DNA of 64,000 nt from Acridotheres tristis (taxonomy: Eukaryota; Chordata; Aves; Passeriformes; Sturnidae): the NCBI GenBank assembly GCA_037013685.1, contig CM072885.1, forward strand, positions 69,233,785-69,297,784, given 5' to 3'. The notes beneath the pieces were generated by a model that did not search any database, was not told the origin of the DNA, and worked only from the letters and a program-made list of their open reading frames with translations. Shown piece after piece: positions 1 through 20,723 of this stretch. A program made the translations under genes and the position numbers. Position 1 is the stretch's first letter, and the number at the start of each line of letters is the position of its first letter.

Positions 1-3000
1 ACCCCTGATAGTTTCTTTGCAGTCTCTCCCCACAGGTCAGCCTTGAACTACCTAAAATAATGTGGTGGCCTTGATTTCCACAGCTTTTGATTTCCAGCAC
101 GTAACAAGGGCTGGGAAATGACATTTTTGGCACATTGTCATTATGATTTTAACCCGAGAATACTCCTGTACAGATGTTTTTCTTGCTTTCTCTAAAGCAA
201 AGCCAAAAAACCAGTATGGGATGCTCTGAATGAGATGCCTAGGAAGACAGATTTGGGGTTTCCCAGCCAGCTCTACTTTGGCTGAGAGCAGCAGGAACTT
301 CCCAGCCCTGGAAGGGCCTTCTTGTCACGGCCTGTTCCCTGCAAACATGTTTGAGAGGCAGGATGGGGCTCCCACCTGCCTCTCTGAGCTGCCTGTATCA
401 AACAGCACACCCAGCCAAACCACACTGAAGTCTGTCAGGGCTCTTGCTTAGGGCTAAACACCTTTTGCCAAGTTGCTTCACTGCACTATCAAGCTTTTGC
501 TCCTCAGAGTAACAGCTCAGAGTCCACCTAACTAAAGAAAATTTTTTGCTTCAAATGTTCGCCTGGGGTGGTGCCCTTTTATTTCCAAATTTTTCTGTTC
601 CTCCTTCAGTGCACTTTCTTTGGAAGTGAATAAATGGGTAATTCTCTTTTAACGTCCCCAGCTATTTCAGGCACAGGCTGTGTGTCCGTGGAGGTGGCCC
701 CAGCCTGGCTGTTCTGTGCTATTGGGCTGTGTAAGGTATGAGTTTACACTTTTCTATTTTCCAGAAGATGCATATTCTGCTTGCTAACACCAGCAGGTCA
801 GGACAGGGGCATGCAACAAGCAAGGCACCCTCCCTCTGCCAGCTTCTGGGTGTTTTCTTCCAGGCTTTCTCTCTTCTTGACATGTGCATGCACTTCCAGG
901 GATCATTCATACAGCCTGATCTCCCTGATGAATGTTAATACCCCTAGATGTGAAAACTGCCTTCTAAAACAGGGCTGTGATTCAGATGTGCAGGAACATT
1001 TCAAGTCCTCTGGTGACCACTTAGTGTCAAGCTTGCTCTTCAATTTTCCACTGCCAGTTCTGCAGAAAAAGTGCAATATTATCTATTTCCAAGACTCCTT
1101 TTCCATTAGACTGCACCATCTCACTGATAATCTGCAGTGCCTCTCCCATCACAACTTCACAGAGAAATTTTTTCCTGATTTAATGCCTCCTTTGCTCCCT
1201 GTATTTGTCCAGTTTCTTAATGTGCTGGTCTGGCTCAGGGCTTGTTTACTGTTCCCAGCTGGAATATTATATATGCTTATACAAAGATGAATAAAGATCA
1301 ATATTCTCATTGATTTGCCCTAGGTCATCAGGCTACATTAAGCAGTACAGTTCAATTTACAAAACTGTGCTGCAACAATGCTCCAGGAGGAATTCTGAAA
1401 TTGTCCTGAAATGCTGCTTTTGTTTCACATTTGACTTGCAAAAATCTGTGTACAAACAGTGAAGGAAGTTTGGATGAAGACATAACAGGGTTGCTAACTA
1501 CACCAGGAACACATGGATGGGATATCCTGTTTTCCTCTGCATCTCTAAGTTTAAAAAAAACCAACTTGGTAACAGTTCCAATTACCTGGAATAAAGGACC
1601 AGGATGTTCCAAATAATGCCTCAGTCAGCATGGGGGGAGCTATAGGGGCTACAAGCCCCCTAGTCCTGGATTTCAGCTGCAAGGTACATAAATCTCAGAC
1701 CCTTTCTTAAAATCACCTGCTTTGAGTTACTGCTGTCATTGTCTAACACTGAATACATTTTGGAGGACACCAATTTTTGAATCCAAATGTAACAAGTTTC
1801 TTTCTTTTTCCTGAGAAGATACAAAACTAACAGAGTAAAGTAAATGGTAAATTACTCTAACATCTTCCAGTGTGAGAATCACAGTCAAATACTTACCTAG
1901 TTATTATTTTGCTTTTCAAAATTGGATTTGTGAAGGTCTTGCTACCTTTCATGAAAGAAACAGACCATCAGATCCTGTACAAAATTCATTTTGTCACAGA
2001 CAAGCATCTGCAGATAGCTTAGTGATGAGCTGGGTGAAACCATCAGAAAGGACCAAAACAAATCTGATTCAAAAAGTACCCTTTGAATGAAGAAACAACA
2101 CAGCTAAGCATCCACATGCAAAGGCTTATCCTTCACTACATGTGTGTCATAAAACCAGAGCCCTGGGCTTAGTCAGGAAGCTGGATCAGCAACTGTTGCA
2201 AAAATAAAAGCTGTTAACAGGTATCCAAGATCTAGAAAGAGGGGGGGGACTTTAATCCGGACACAATTATTGCTCAGTCACAGAAACATGTGCTGAAAAG
2301 CAAAGCACTGAAGGAGTAAATACCATAACCATCTATGTGGAAAACAAGAGCTGGCACCTAAATGCAACAGCAAAGACCAATTAAACCAAAAAACCCAACC
2401 TTGCTAGATAACCTTATTTCCTAAGAGCAAATTTAAAGCATTTCTTCTAGTCACAGATTAAATAAGCTTGGAATCAAGATTTTCTTAGCAGTCAATCTCC
2501 ATTTGAGAGGAATGAGGCAGTAAAAGGCTTATCTAGCATTTAGAGTCTACTTTACATGAGGGCACACAATTAGGGCCTCAGGTTAAAAACACTGCATAAA
2601 GCCAGTGTTGCTGCAGCTTGGCAAATGCTCCTCATGGCACAATGTAAAATTCCTACATTCCTGATCCACTGCAATACTTAGAGAAGATGATTTCAAAACA
2701 TATTTAAGTAGTAATTCATCAGCTTCTATTTTTTCACGAAAGAAATCTCAGAATTGAGCATTAGGAAGAGTCAGGGTACAGTTTGGATCTCCTGCACAGA
2801 AGCAACAAACTTGTGATGGGAAATGGATTGTGTTTGTTTTATCTAAGTAGCACAGTTGTGTTACTGAGTTCTCTCCTGTGACAGAAGATAGAGGGAGCAA
2901 AACTACCAACCCATTTTTCAAGGAGAATGATGCTCCAGAATCCTGGACTCCGACTCAAAAGCCTTGCCTACAATCTATTGTTATTCCTGCAAATAGTTTG

Positions 3001-3140
3001 ACACTACTCCTTGCACTTGAATTCCAGCTTCACAGAACAGTTCATACACACAGTTCAGGTAGGAAGTCCTTACACAAACAATCCCACTTTTCAAAGGTTG
3101 CTGCCAATGCCCCAGAGAGAAGTGACAAGGAACTCCATAC
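1..3140. other. Left flank with no supported gene
   Basis: I found no open frame with recognisable protein similarity on either strand. The longest frame (781-1290, +) has biased, domain-free composition and no splice context. Scattered AATAAA hexamers (for example near 1289 and 2201) and a poly-purine/poly-G patch near 2240 are all that stands out. By synteny with human 22q11 the neighbour beyond ATP6V1E1 would be SLC25A18, so part of this stretch could be its 3' UTR. That is inference only; no SLC25A18 coding exon is visible. Confidence 0.5.
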
Positions 3141-3151
3141 ACACACGCATT

Positions 3152-3165
3152 TTTATTTTAATAAA
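3152..3165. terminator. Two-way poly(A) signal at the 3' end of ATP6V1E1
   Basis: TTTATT on the plus strand (3152-3157) reads AATAAA on the minus strand, about 535 bases downstream of the ATP6V1E1 stop codon. It is followed on the minus strand by a GT-rich run (GTGTGTGT, near 3139-3147), a typical downstream element. Three bases away AATAAA is also present on the plus strand (3160-3165), followed by a T-rich run at about 3188-3201. The minus-strand reading is well supported. A plus-strand transcript ending here is possible but not shown. Confidence 0.7.
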
Positions 3166-3688
3166 TAGAGTTTTACAGGCTCAGGCTTTTTTTTTTTTTT
3201 TAAATCACATATACAGAACAGGAAATGCCTGACCAAGTAACATGAATTGAACTACTAACCTTGGGAAGGAATACATGCCCTCTGTAACACTGAAGATCAT
3301 AACTGAAAGGGGATTTGCCATCAGCAGCATAGTAATTTACTTCACAGATCAGACAACTTGAGAGAAACGTGGCCAAAGCAAAGAGAGTGACCCTAAATGG
3401 ACAACTTGTCTTTATAGAGTCACAATAGTGTAAGGAAAGCCAAGAGCCCAAGTGCCTCCATTTTCTAGTACCACTTCTGGATGAATATGTATGTCTTCAC
3501 ATCCTTTGAGCAATGCATTCTAACCACAAGTAGAGAGGCTAAGCACAGCAGGTATGCAAAATTATTCGATTGAAGAACAGATACTGGATGACACAGTAAT
3601 GTAAAATTTCAAGATTTTAAATTAGCAGATGCTTTTGCATCCCCTTCAGTATGGCAGTGGAACAGATCCCACCTTCTCTCATAGAGGT

Positions 3689-13968
<10,280 letters not shown>

Positions 13969-13969
13969 G

Positions 13970-14046
13970 GCGGCGGCGGTGACGGTGGCGGTGACGGTGG
14001 CGGTGACGGCGGCGGTGACAGTGACAGTGACGGTGACAGCGGCGGT
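13970..14046. repeat. GGTGAC/GGTGGC hexamer repeat in the ATP6V1E1 leader
   Basis: On the plus strand GGTGAC and GGTGGC units alternate, then GTGACA units follow. On the minus (sense) strand these read as GTCACC-type hexamers immediately 5' of the start codon. The length divides by three without a stop, so the frame of ATP6V1E1 stays open through it (Val-Thr/Ala-Val-Thr periodicity). Confidence 0.85.
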
Positions 14047-14152
14047 CGCAGGCCCGAGGAGACGCGCCCGGTGCCGTCGGTGGCCGCGAGCGGAATCAGA
14101 TCCGGTTCGGGTCACAGGCGGGGCGGGCTCGCCACACGCCACGCCCACCTGA

Positions 14153-14157
14153 CCAAT
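14153..14157 (+). promoter_or_regulatory. CCAAT box (NF-Y type)
   Basis: CCAAT within GACCAATAGG, about 185 bases upstream of the ATP6V1E1 ATG and inside the divergent promoter region. It fits an NF-Y site; occupancy is inferred. Confidence 0.55.
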
Positions 14158-14175
14158 AGGAACGCGCATAGTGAA

Positions 14176-14183
14176 TGACGTCA
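14176..14183. promoter_or_regulatory. CRE site TGACGTCA, ATP6V1E1 side
   Basis: Perfect palindromic CREB/ATF consensus about 210 bases upstream of the ATP6V1E1 start codon. It is followed by TGC, giving the 11-mer TGACGTCATGC that recurs at 15120 beside BCL2L13. Confidence 0.7.
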
Positions 14184-14188
14184 TGCAG

Positions 14189-14198
14189 CCATATATGG
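14189..14198. promoter_or_regulatory. CArG box CCATATATGG (SRF type)
   Basis: Perfect CC(A/T)6GG consensus inside the palindrome GCCATATATGGC, six bases from the CRE. SRF binding is inferred from the consensus only. Confidence 0.5.
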
Positions 14199-14199
14199 C

Positions 14200-15080
14200 A
14201 GAGAGAGTATCGCGTCACTGTCATTGTCAAAACTGAGCCACTTCACAGAAACACCGCGGTGAGTGGAACCTGCAGCAGACAGAGATGAAACACGGGGACG
14301 AGCTCGCTCGTAAGGCCCTGAAGTAGCTTTGTGTGGGCAGGAGGAGCAGAAGGATGCAGGAAAGAGCTGGGAAAGCGGAGGTGAAGGAGGGCCTTGCAGG
14401 AGTTCTGTTACTGCTGCCATTCTTTTCTGTACGGCACAATTTAAGCAAACTTCATAATCTATAATAGTGTTGGTTTATTCTAATTGGCAACTTCCATTTC
14501 CATTTTGCAGGAATGTTTGATGGAAAACACAAAACCATTCCTTTACAAATCAGTGTCAAATGTGGTATTCGTCACATCCACGCTTCTTCCTGATTTATTT
14601 CCATTCCCCTAATTTTTTCTGTGGTTTTTTTTTTCTGTGTGAAAAATCTTATTATAAAGCTATATGTGTAACTTTGCTGTCTTTTCCTATTGCCGTTTAA
14701 TGCTGGAAATCAGCGTGTACTCTGGGTCTGGAGAACGCTTCACTCTTACGACAGGCACCATCTAAATAATATTAAAACAAAATTTAAATGAAAAAATAAT
14801 ATATAATAGTAAATGATAATGATGTCTATTATTATGAAATAAATATAAATAAAATAAAATAGCGAATACAGTTGGAATTATATCCAGACTCTCTCTTTTC
14901 CGTGTGCCCCCTGCCTTGCTGTGGGGTTCGGTTTGGGGCTCTGATCCACCTAACCCCACGTGACTGGAGGTCAGGGCCGCAGAGACCGAACTGCCAAGAG
15001 TTCAGTCCAATTTCCTTCCGAATCCATGAGGAAAACGGGAGAGGTTGGCAGGAACCCACCCCGGTTTTATCCCAGTGACC
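14200..15080. other. Intergenic region between ATP6V1E1 and BCL2L13
   Basis: Mostly AT-rich non-coding DNA between the two CpG islands, including an A/T-only stretch around 14,762-14,870. No coding frame is supported. It carries the CLEAR-like E-box at 14957. Together with the flanking CRE sites it forms the shared head-to-head promoter interval. Confidence 0.7.
14957..14964. promoter_or_regulatory. E-box CACGTGAC, CLEAR-like (TFEB/TFE3/USF)
   Basis: CACGTGAC on plus reads GTCACGTG on minus and matches eight of ten positions of the CLEAR consensus GTCACGTGAC used by TFEB to drive lysosomal and V-ATPase genes. It is about 260 bases upstream of BCL2L13 exon 1 and about 0.95 kb upstream of the ATP6V1E1 start codon. 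USF or MYC family binding is equally possible. Confidence 0.5.
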
Positions 15081-15119
15081 GAGTCCCTGTGACCACCGGG
15101 AGCCCCGAACCCCGGGGAG

Positions 15120-15127
15120 TGACGTCA
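15120..15127. promoter_or_regulatory. CRE site TGACGTCA, BCL2L13 side
   Basis: Second perfect CRE palindrome, again followed by TGC, about 100 bases upstream of the predicted BCL2L13 first exon and 944 bases from the ATP6V1E1-side copy. Close by lie GC boxes (GGGCGGAGCC, CCCGCCC). Confidence 0.7.
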
Positions 15128-15179
15128 TGCGGGCGGAGCCCCCGCCGGGCCCCGCCCTCCCCTCCGGCGCGAGCCGTGA

Positions 15180-15402
15180 CGCGCGGCACGCGCCGCGCCC
15201 CGCGCTCCTGCCCCCGCCCCCTCCATCATGGCGGCGGCGGCGGCAAATTAGGGCAGAGCCCGCGCACCGGCCGAGCGCGCGAGCGCGCGCGCGCGCCCCC
15301 GCCCTCCCCCCCCCTCCCTCCCCACACCGCCCCCGGCGGGAGCGACCCGAGAGCTGCGGCCGCTCCTCCGCCTCCTCCAGCTCCTCCCCGCGGCGCCCGC
15401 AG
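15180..15402 (+). other. BCL2L13: BCL2L13 non-coding exon 1 (5' UTR)
   Basis: A consensus donor CAG|gtgagg at 15402/15403 sits inside the CpG island, just upstream of the BCL2L13 coding exons and on the same strand. The exon contains a short upstream ORF and no in-frame link to the main start, which lies in exon 2. The transcription start is not determinable from sequence, so the left edge is approximate. Confidence 0.65.
15228..15251 (+). CDS. Upstream ORF of BCL2L13, seven codons
   Basis: ATG at 15228 in a strong context (CCATCATGG: A at -3, G at +4) opens a reading frame M, five alanines, asparagine, then TAG at 15249-15251. The main BCL2L13 ATG in exon 2 has a weaker context (CCCCGATGG, C at -3). 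If the transcript starts upstream of 15228, this uORF is expected to reduce or regulate initiation at the main start. It is a short regulatory peptide at most, and its inclusion depends on the unknown TSS. Confidence 0.45.
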   Translation: MAAAAAN

Positions 15403-18400
15403 GTGAGGAACGGGCGTGGGAGCGGGGCGGGCTGGCTGTTTATTTATGTCTTTCCCGACTTCTCTGTCTGCATTTACTTATTAATTTAAGGGCGGTGGGG
15501 GGGAGCGGGTACCGGCGGCGGCCCCCGCGCGCGCTCCCGTGCCCCTCACGCGCGCGCGCGCACCCCTTGTCCGCGAGGGCCGGGCTGACAGGAGGGGATG
15601 GGGGGGGCGCGAGCCGGGCGCGCGCGTCTCGGCGGGGGCGCGGCGGGGGCAGGCGCGCCCCCTGGCGGCCGGTGCCGCTCCCGCCCCTTCGGCCGTGCGG
15701 ACCCCGCTGCTCCCGGGACACCCCCGGGGCACCCCCGGACCCGGCCGGCGGCGGTGCCGAAGGGGCCGTGCCAGGCCCCCGTTGGCGGCGGAGAGCCGGC
15801 GGCTCCCCCGCTGCAGGGCCCGCGGCAGCGCGCAGGCTGCGAGTCCCGCACGGCCCCGCCGGTGACTCATCCCGGCGCCGTGCCCGCCCGCCCGGGTATA
15901 AATATCTCATTCATCGCCGTAGTAACTGAGGGGCTCACGCTGCGCTCCCGCCGGCGGCTCCGGCGCTGCCGAAACTTGGAAGGGCTTTTTTCGGATGATC
16001 AGACCCAAACAGGCACGTTGAGACAGAAAGTGAATGGAAGCTCGTTAATAAAAACTGTGTTTTGTCATAATTTAATGTTGCAGTGAGATGGTTTGAAGCT
16101 GCGAAGGGCTGAGAGTATTTGTGTGGATAACGCGTGCAGCTTTTTTGTTCTTAGAAGAGAAATCACACCGTTTGCCTAGAATGCTCACTTAAGTGCGTTT
16201 CTGTCAAAGGTCAGCTACAACCACTGTCCACATAAAGAACAATTATGTTTTCCAGTATTTCCATCCCTTAAGTGCCACCAGAGGATCAGTAGTGGCTGCA
16301 GTATTGATTCCTTTCCAGTAGGAACTGACACGTTTGAACTGAGTAGTTCTTAGTTTATTATAAACAATCTCTTAGTCATACCCAGTTGGAAAAGTACTCC
16401 GGAGAATTTATCTCCCAAGTTGATCACTACTGGGTGCTTTGGATAGTCCTGCCTGTTATGGGAAGTGTTTTCAGAGACAAACTGCTGCAAGGTTAAACTA
16501 GTCCACACATGCAAGTCTCAACCGAAATCCCCACACAAGCCTCCTGCTAAGGCTGCAGAGTGCCTGAATATTTTCCATCCTGTTGATATGGGGTGTGGTT
16601 TTGTAGACCTGCAGCTCCTTGAAATTCGGTGGGTTTGATCCAGAGCACCGTGCAAACCCGAGGCTGTAGATGCAGCTGAGCTCAGCTCAGCTAAGAGCCT
16701 GTTGCCGAGTCTGATGTCAGGAAGACGACCAAAACCGTGAGCATATCGATGTCAGGCGGCCCCAAAAATGATCTGAGCCGCAGTGCTGCTGTCGTGTTGC
16801 CTCTGTGCTTGCCCGTGCTGGGCTGAGCGCTTGCTGGCCAAGGCTGTGCGTGTGTTGCAATAATTCAGCAGCAGCAGGAGGTGTTCTGCCACAGCAGAAA
16901 CTGAACACACCACCATCGTGGGGTGGTTGGGTTTGTGGCTGGTGAGTGAGGCCTGGTGACCCTGGCTCTAGGTGGGGAATGCATCCAGCTCTGGAGTGGC
17001 TGGAGTGGAAGCTGAGGGCCGTGGTGCTGCTATTTGGAAATCTGATGTTTCTGAAATCCATAGGTGACATTGCCTGCTGTTTCGTTTATAAAAACCAGCT
17101 GGACTGCTCTGGGTGGTAGAGCAGTGATGTTGCATTTTGGGGTTTGAATGATGCACGGTGAACACATCTTGATGCACAGTAGGGTTTTACAGATAGGGGC
17201 TGAAACACAGCCTGGCCTCATGGCTGGGGATTATATTCACTGTATTCATTGGTAGGCTGGTGCTGCCCATTATCCAATTTATAACTCTGCCGTGGATTAG
17301 GACGTGACAGATGGGGAAATGTCAGTCCTGCTGCAACTCCTGCTCTCAGGTCGCTTGAGCAGCTCAGCCCACATGAAACAAGTGACAGCAGGGCCGGAGG
17401 AGTGACAAGCTAAGTAAGCTTCAACAGGTATAGCCTTCTATCCCCCAAGGGTGGGAAAGGTGATGTTTTTTTTGTATGGAGTAATTGGTAATAGTGTTGA
17501 TCTCTGAAGCTTTTTAAGGACACTATTCCTGCAGAGAACCTATTAAACCAGAAGCAACCCTCTTGCCCTGGCTTTGAGACTTAGAGAGTCTGTGTAACAC
17601 CTTATTTCCTCTGCTCCATTGCATCTCCTGTACAAGCTTGTTTGAGAAAACACTTTCTGGACTCTCTTCCATTTTGCTCCTTTAGCGGAGAGCTCTCTTT
17701 CCTCTGATGTGCTCTCTCAAGCTGTGTGTCCTTTTTCAATCCTGCTCATTCCTGAAAAATGGCCCTTTGTGAGATATTTACAGTATCTGAGTCAATATTT
17801 CTGTGTTTCTTTTTGTAAACAAAACCAGTCATTCGCAATCCAGAACGAGTCATTCAGTTACTGTGCTGTGAGTTTCTCTCAAAGGAAGACCAGGGATTCT
17901 GAAGTGCACTTCCACTCGTGATATTCTTTTATGTGAATTTGAAGATCTTTTCCATTCAAGTTTTTAAGTCTCCCTTTTCATTTCAGTATAAAACTGCCTC
18001 TCAGAATATATCCACAAGGTAATTTTTTTTAGCATTCTTTCCCCAGGGAAACATTAGCCACTATTTAAATAAGTAGTGGTCTGATTCTCTCTCTCTCTCT
18101 CTCTCTGGGTTTTTTTTTTCCCCTCCTCCCCTCAGAAGTGCTGAGCCAAGCAGACTGTAATTTTAGTGAACTGGGCCTCCCTGTTGCACTGTGCTGCTTT
18201 GGATATCATGCTTGTTTTGAGCAACTTTTTAAATTTCATTTTCTGCATTGATTTGAATTATATTTTGAAGAATAATCTGTTATATATCCAGACTTGTTCT
18301 TTGGTCCACATCACAGTTTCTGGATGTCTCTGGACCATCTGTCAGGCTGATTTTTTAAGGAGAGATCAGTTCAGGTTGTCTGGAAGGGCTCCCATTCACT

Positions 18401-20540
18401 GTGTAGGCATTGCGAGAAGCATTTTGATTTCAGGGCTGTGGATCTCTACTGAACAAACCAGAACTGAAACAGGCTGGGGAGCTTTTGCTCTTTGGTGAAT
18501 GGCACCTTTCCCACCTGGTGATGTGAACATGTGATGTGGTGATTGCGTGTGGGGGTCTGGTCTGAAGAGCAGATCTATTGTTAAAGGATCCTAAAGTCTT
18601 CAGAGCAGTTATTTTTTTTTTCCATTTCCTCTTGCTCTATGAAAATCTCAGTTATGGAAGAAGCTCAAGGGTAACTGTATTGTGCAAAAGCTGTGGTCGT
18701 TTCTCTGCTGTGATTTCTTAGGTTTCTGAAGAAGGATGTGTTACCTGTGGAGCATTTTGAGATGGAAGAGGCAGCACAGATGAAGTGTTGACTCCAAGTT
18801 TATTGTTTCCTTTGTATATAATTCATTACTTTGGTTCAAACTGTAGCAAAGACACAACTGAACCGTTCTGGTAAAGGTTTTCAGGCATTTTCAAATACAT
18901 GGAGCAAGAGGCAGGGCTGCCATAGTATGGTCTTCATGAGAGAGCCCTTTTCTGATTTCAGTACTGAATGAGTTTCAGAAATTAGAGTTTCTAAAGAGAA
19001 TAGTCAGCCAATTTTACACCAATTCTTTTCCTTTTGCAGCTTTTAGTTTGGTGGTAAATTTTTCTCTGCCAAGCTACCTACTCCCACAGCAACTGTGCCA
19101 CAGCACAGTTGAATTTCTGTTTATCCACAGTAGCCAGTGTACAACTGCTGTTAATCTGAATTCCTTCTCAGAGAGGAGGGATTAGAAGTTAGCCCAGACA
19201 TCTTGAATAGCTACACAGGCAAGTGCTTTTCTTTTGCTTTCTTGGTTTATTATTAATGTTTTTAATCTTGAGGCTTCATTTGCAGATTGTTCTTTGGTTT
19301 TGGAACACGAGATTTTCTTTTAGTCCCAAGGCATTTCCAGTGCAATCCATAGCTCTCTTGAGATGGTCCAATTTCTCTTTCCTGTATATAGCATTTTGCT
19401 TATATTAACTGCTTTAAACTTGAAACTTGATGAAATTTTTTCTTCTAGATGTAACTGCAGCCTCACATTCCTAAATTATCTGACTCAGTGCCTATTCAGT
19501 AGCTGTTCTGTAGCACAAACTTTCTTGTCTGCCTTTCATTTAGACATCCATTCTGGTGGCCAAGAATGGGCTACTGCTTGTTTGGAGTGACTCTTTGAAG
19601 TCTTAGAGAACTTAACTTGAAGAGTTTGTTGGAAACCCCTAGATAATCTTATTTATCCATCAAGTTGACAGCGTGTTGGAAGTAGTTATGCAGGCTTTGC
19701 CAAATAAGAAGAGCTAAAACATCCTTTTAATCTGTTGCATGGCTTTTTCCCCACTTCCATATTGTTGTTTGAGATTTTACTTTTTACCATGTTGTTTTTA
19801 ATTTCTCTCTACCTTAGTTTTTCCTGCAGGTGGATATTTGAATATCTTATTTGGATGTTTGAAAAAAGCAACAAAACAATTAGAGTGAAACAGGGAGGAG
19901 TTCTTTGGCCAGATGTTGCTGTTAGGTGTGGATTTTTGGTTTTTACTTAATAGTATCTGGGTGAGAAATCCAGGACAAACAACCATCTGTTCTTCCAATC
20001 CCTACAACGAATGTGGAATTTACTCTGTTGACCATATGTTTTCCATTGCTGAACAATAAAATTAATTTGAGGCAATTGTGGTCACTTTTTCTGCATTACA
20101 ATTTTTGAGTAGTGAATCTGAGAAGGCAGAGAAAATATTCATGAGAGGCTTTGGGAAATCTCTCAGAATCTCTCTTTTTACCACATGTTGTGGTTAAGGA
20201 AGCATTCAGAATCCCTCAAAACGTGAACACGTGTATTTTTGTGTGTGCTTGAGATGGGAGGTGTTGGGAGGAGGACATGTGGTGAGGAATTGCTTATTTT
20301 CCTTCCCTAGGAGTGTGAGCATGCCAGGCAGGAGCGAGAAATGCCACTGCTGGGAGCTGCACTGGGGCACACTTGGGTTTACTCTGCGTGGTTCTTATTA
20401 AAATAAGAATGCATAGGATATCAGGCGAAAAACCTGGATATTGCTTGAGGATTGTTACATAATTCCTCATTACGTGTGGGTTCGTGACCTGTTGCAGCTT
20501 TATAAACCAACAAACCAAGCACTTGCCTCTTCCCTGACAG
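15403..20540 (+). other. BCL2L13 intron 1
   Basis: About 5.1 kb between the non-coding exon and the first coding exon. It starts GC-rich and becomes ordinary. It carries a (TC)n run at about 18087-18106. No coding exon, RNA gene or full mobile element recognised. Confidence 0.7.
18086..18106. repeat. (TC)n microsatellite
   Basis: About ten TC units followed by a T-run, in BCL2L13 intron 1. Confidence 0.9.
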
Positions 20541-20723
20541 CCTCGCCGGGCTCCCCAGAGCGACGTGCCCCAGCCAGCACAGCCACCCCGATGGCGTCCG
20601 CGACTGCCGTGCCTGTAGGATTTCACTACGAAACCAAGTACGTAGTGCTCAGCTACCTGGGCCTTTTAGCACAGGAGAAGCCGCAGGAGCATCCTCCTCC
20701 TCCTCCTCCTCCTCCAACTCAAG
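20541..20723 (+). CDS. BCL2L13: BCL2L13 exon 2 with start codon (residues 1-45)
   Basis: Acceptor cttccctgacag, donor CTCAAG|gtaata. The ATG is at 20591; the first 50 bases are 5' UTR. Encodes MASATAVPVGFHYETKYVVL, then SYLGLLAQEKPQEH, a run of eight prolines from (CCT)7CCA, and TQ. The split codon 45 is completed in exon 3 (phase 1). Confidence 0.96.

Larger units (their letters stand above)
15080..15900. promoter_or_regulatory. CpG island and promoter of BCL2L13
   Basis: Very GC-rich, CpG-dense stretch with several GC boxes and alternating CG runs (about 15277-15297 and 15550-15561). It covers the first exon and the start of intron 1. The long open frames here on both strands are a by-product of GC richness, not genes. 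Confidence 0.8.

Noticed and set aside
781..1290. 169-codon open frame, plus strand
   Set aside because: No recognisable domain, low-complexity composition, no promoter or splice signals; chance frame.
1..3100. SLC25A18 expected by human synteny
   Set aside because: No mitochondrial-carrier motif or exon seen; at most 3' UTR, so not annotated as a gene.
14960..16086. Several overlapping open frames of 100-160 codons on both strands around 15-16 kb
   Set aside because: Product of CpG-island GC richness (few stops). Pro/Ala/Arg/Gly-rich peptides without conservation; the region is promoter, 5' UTR and intron.
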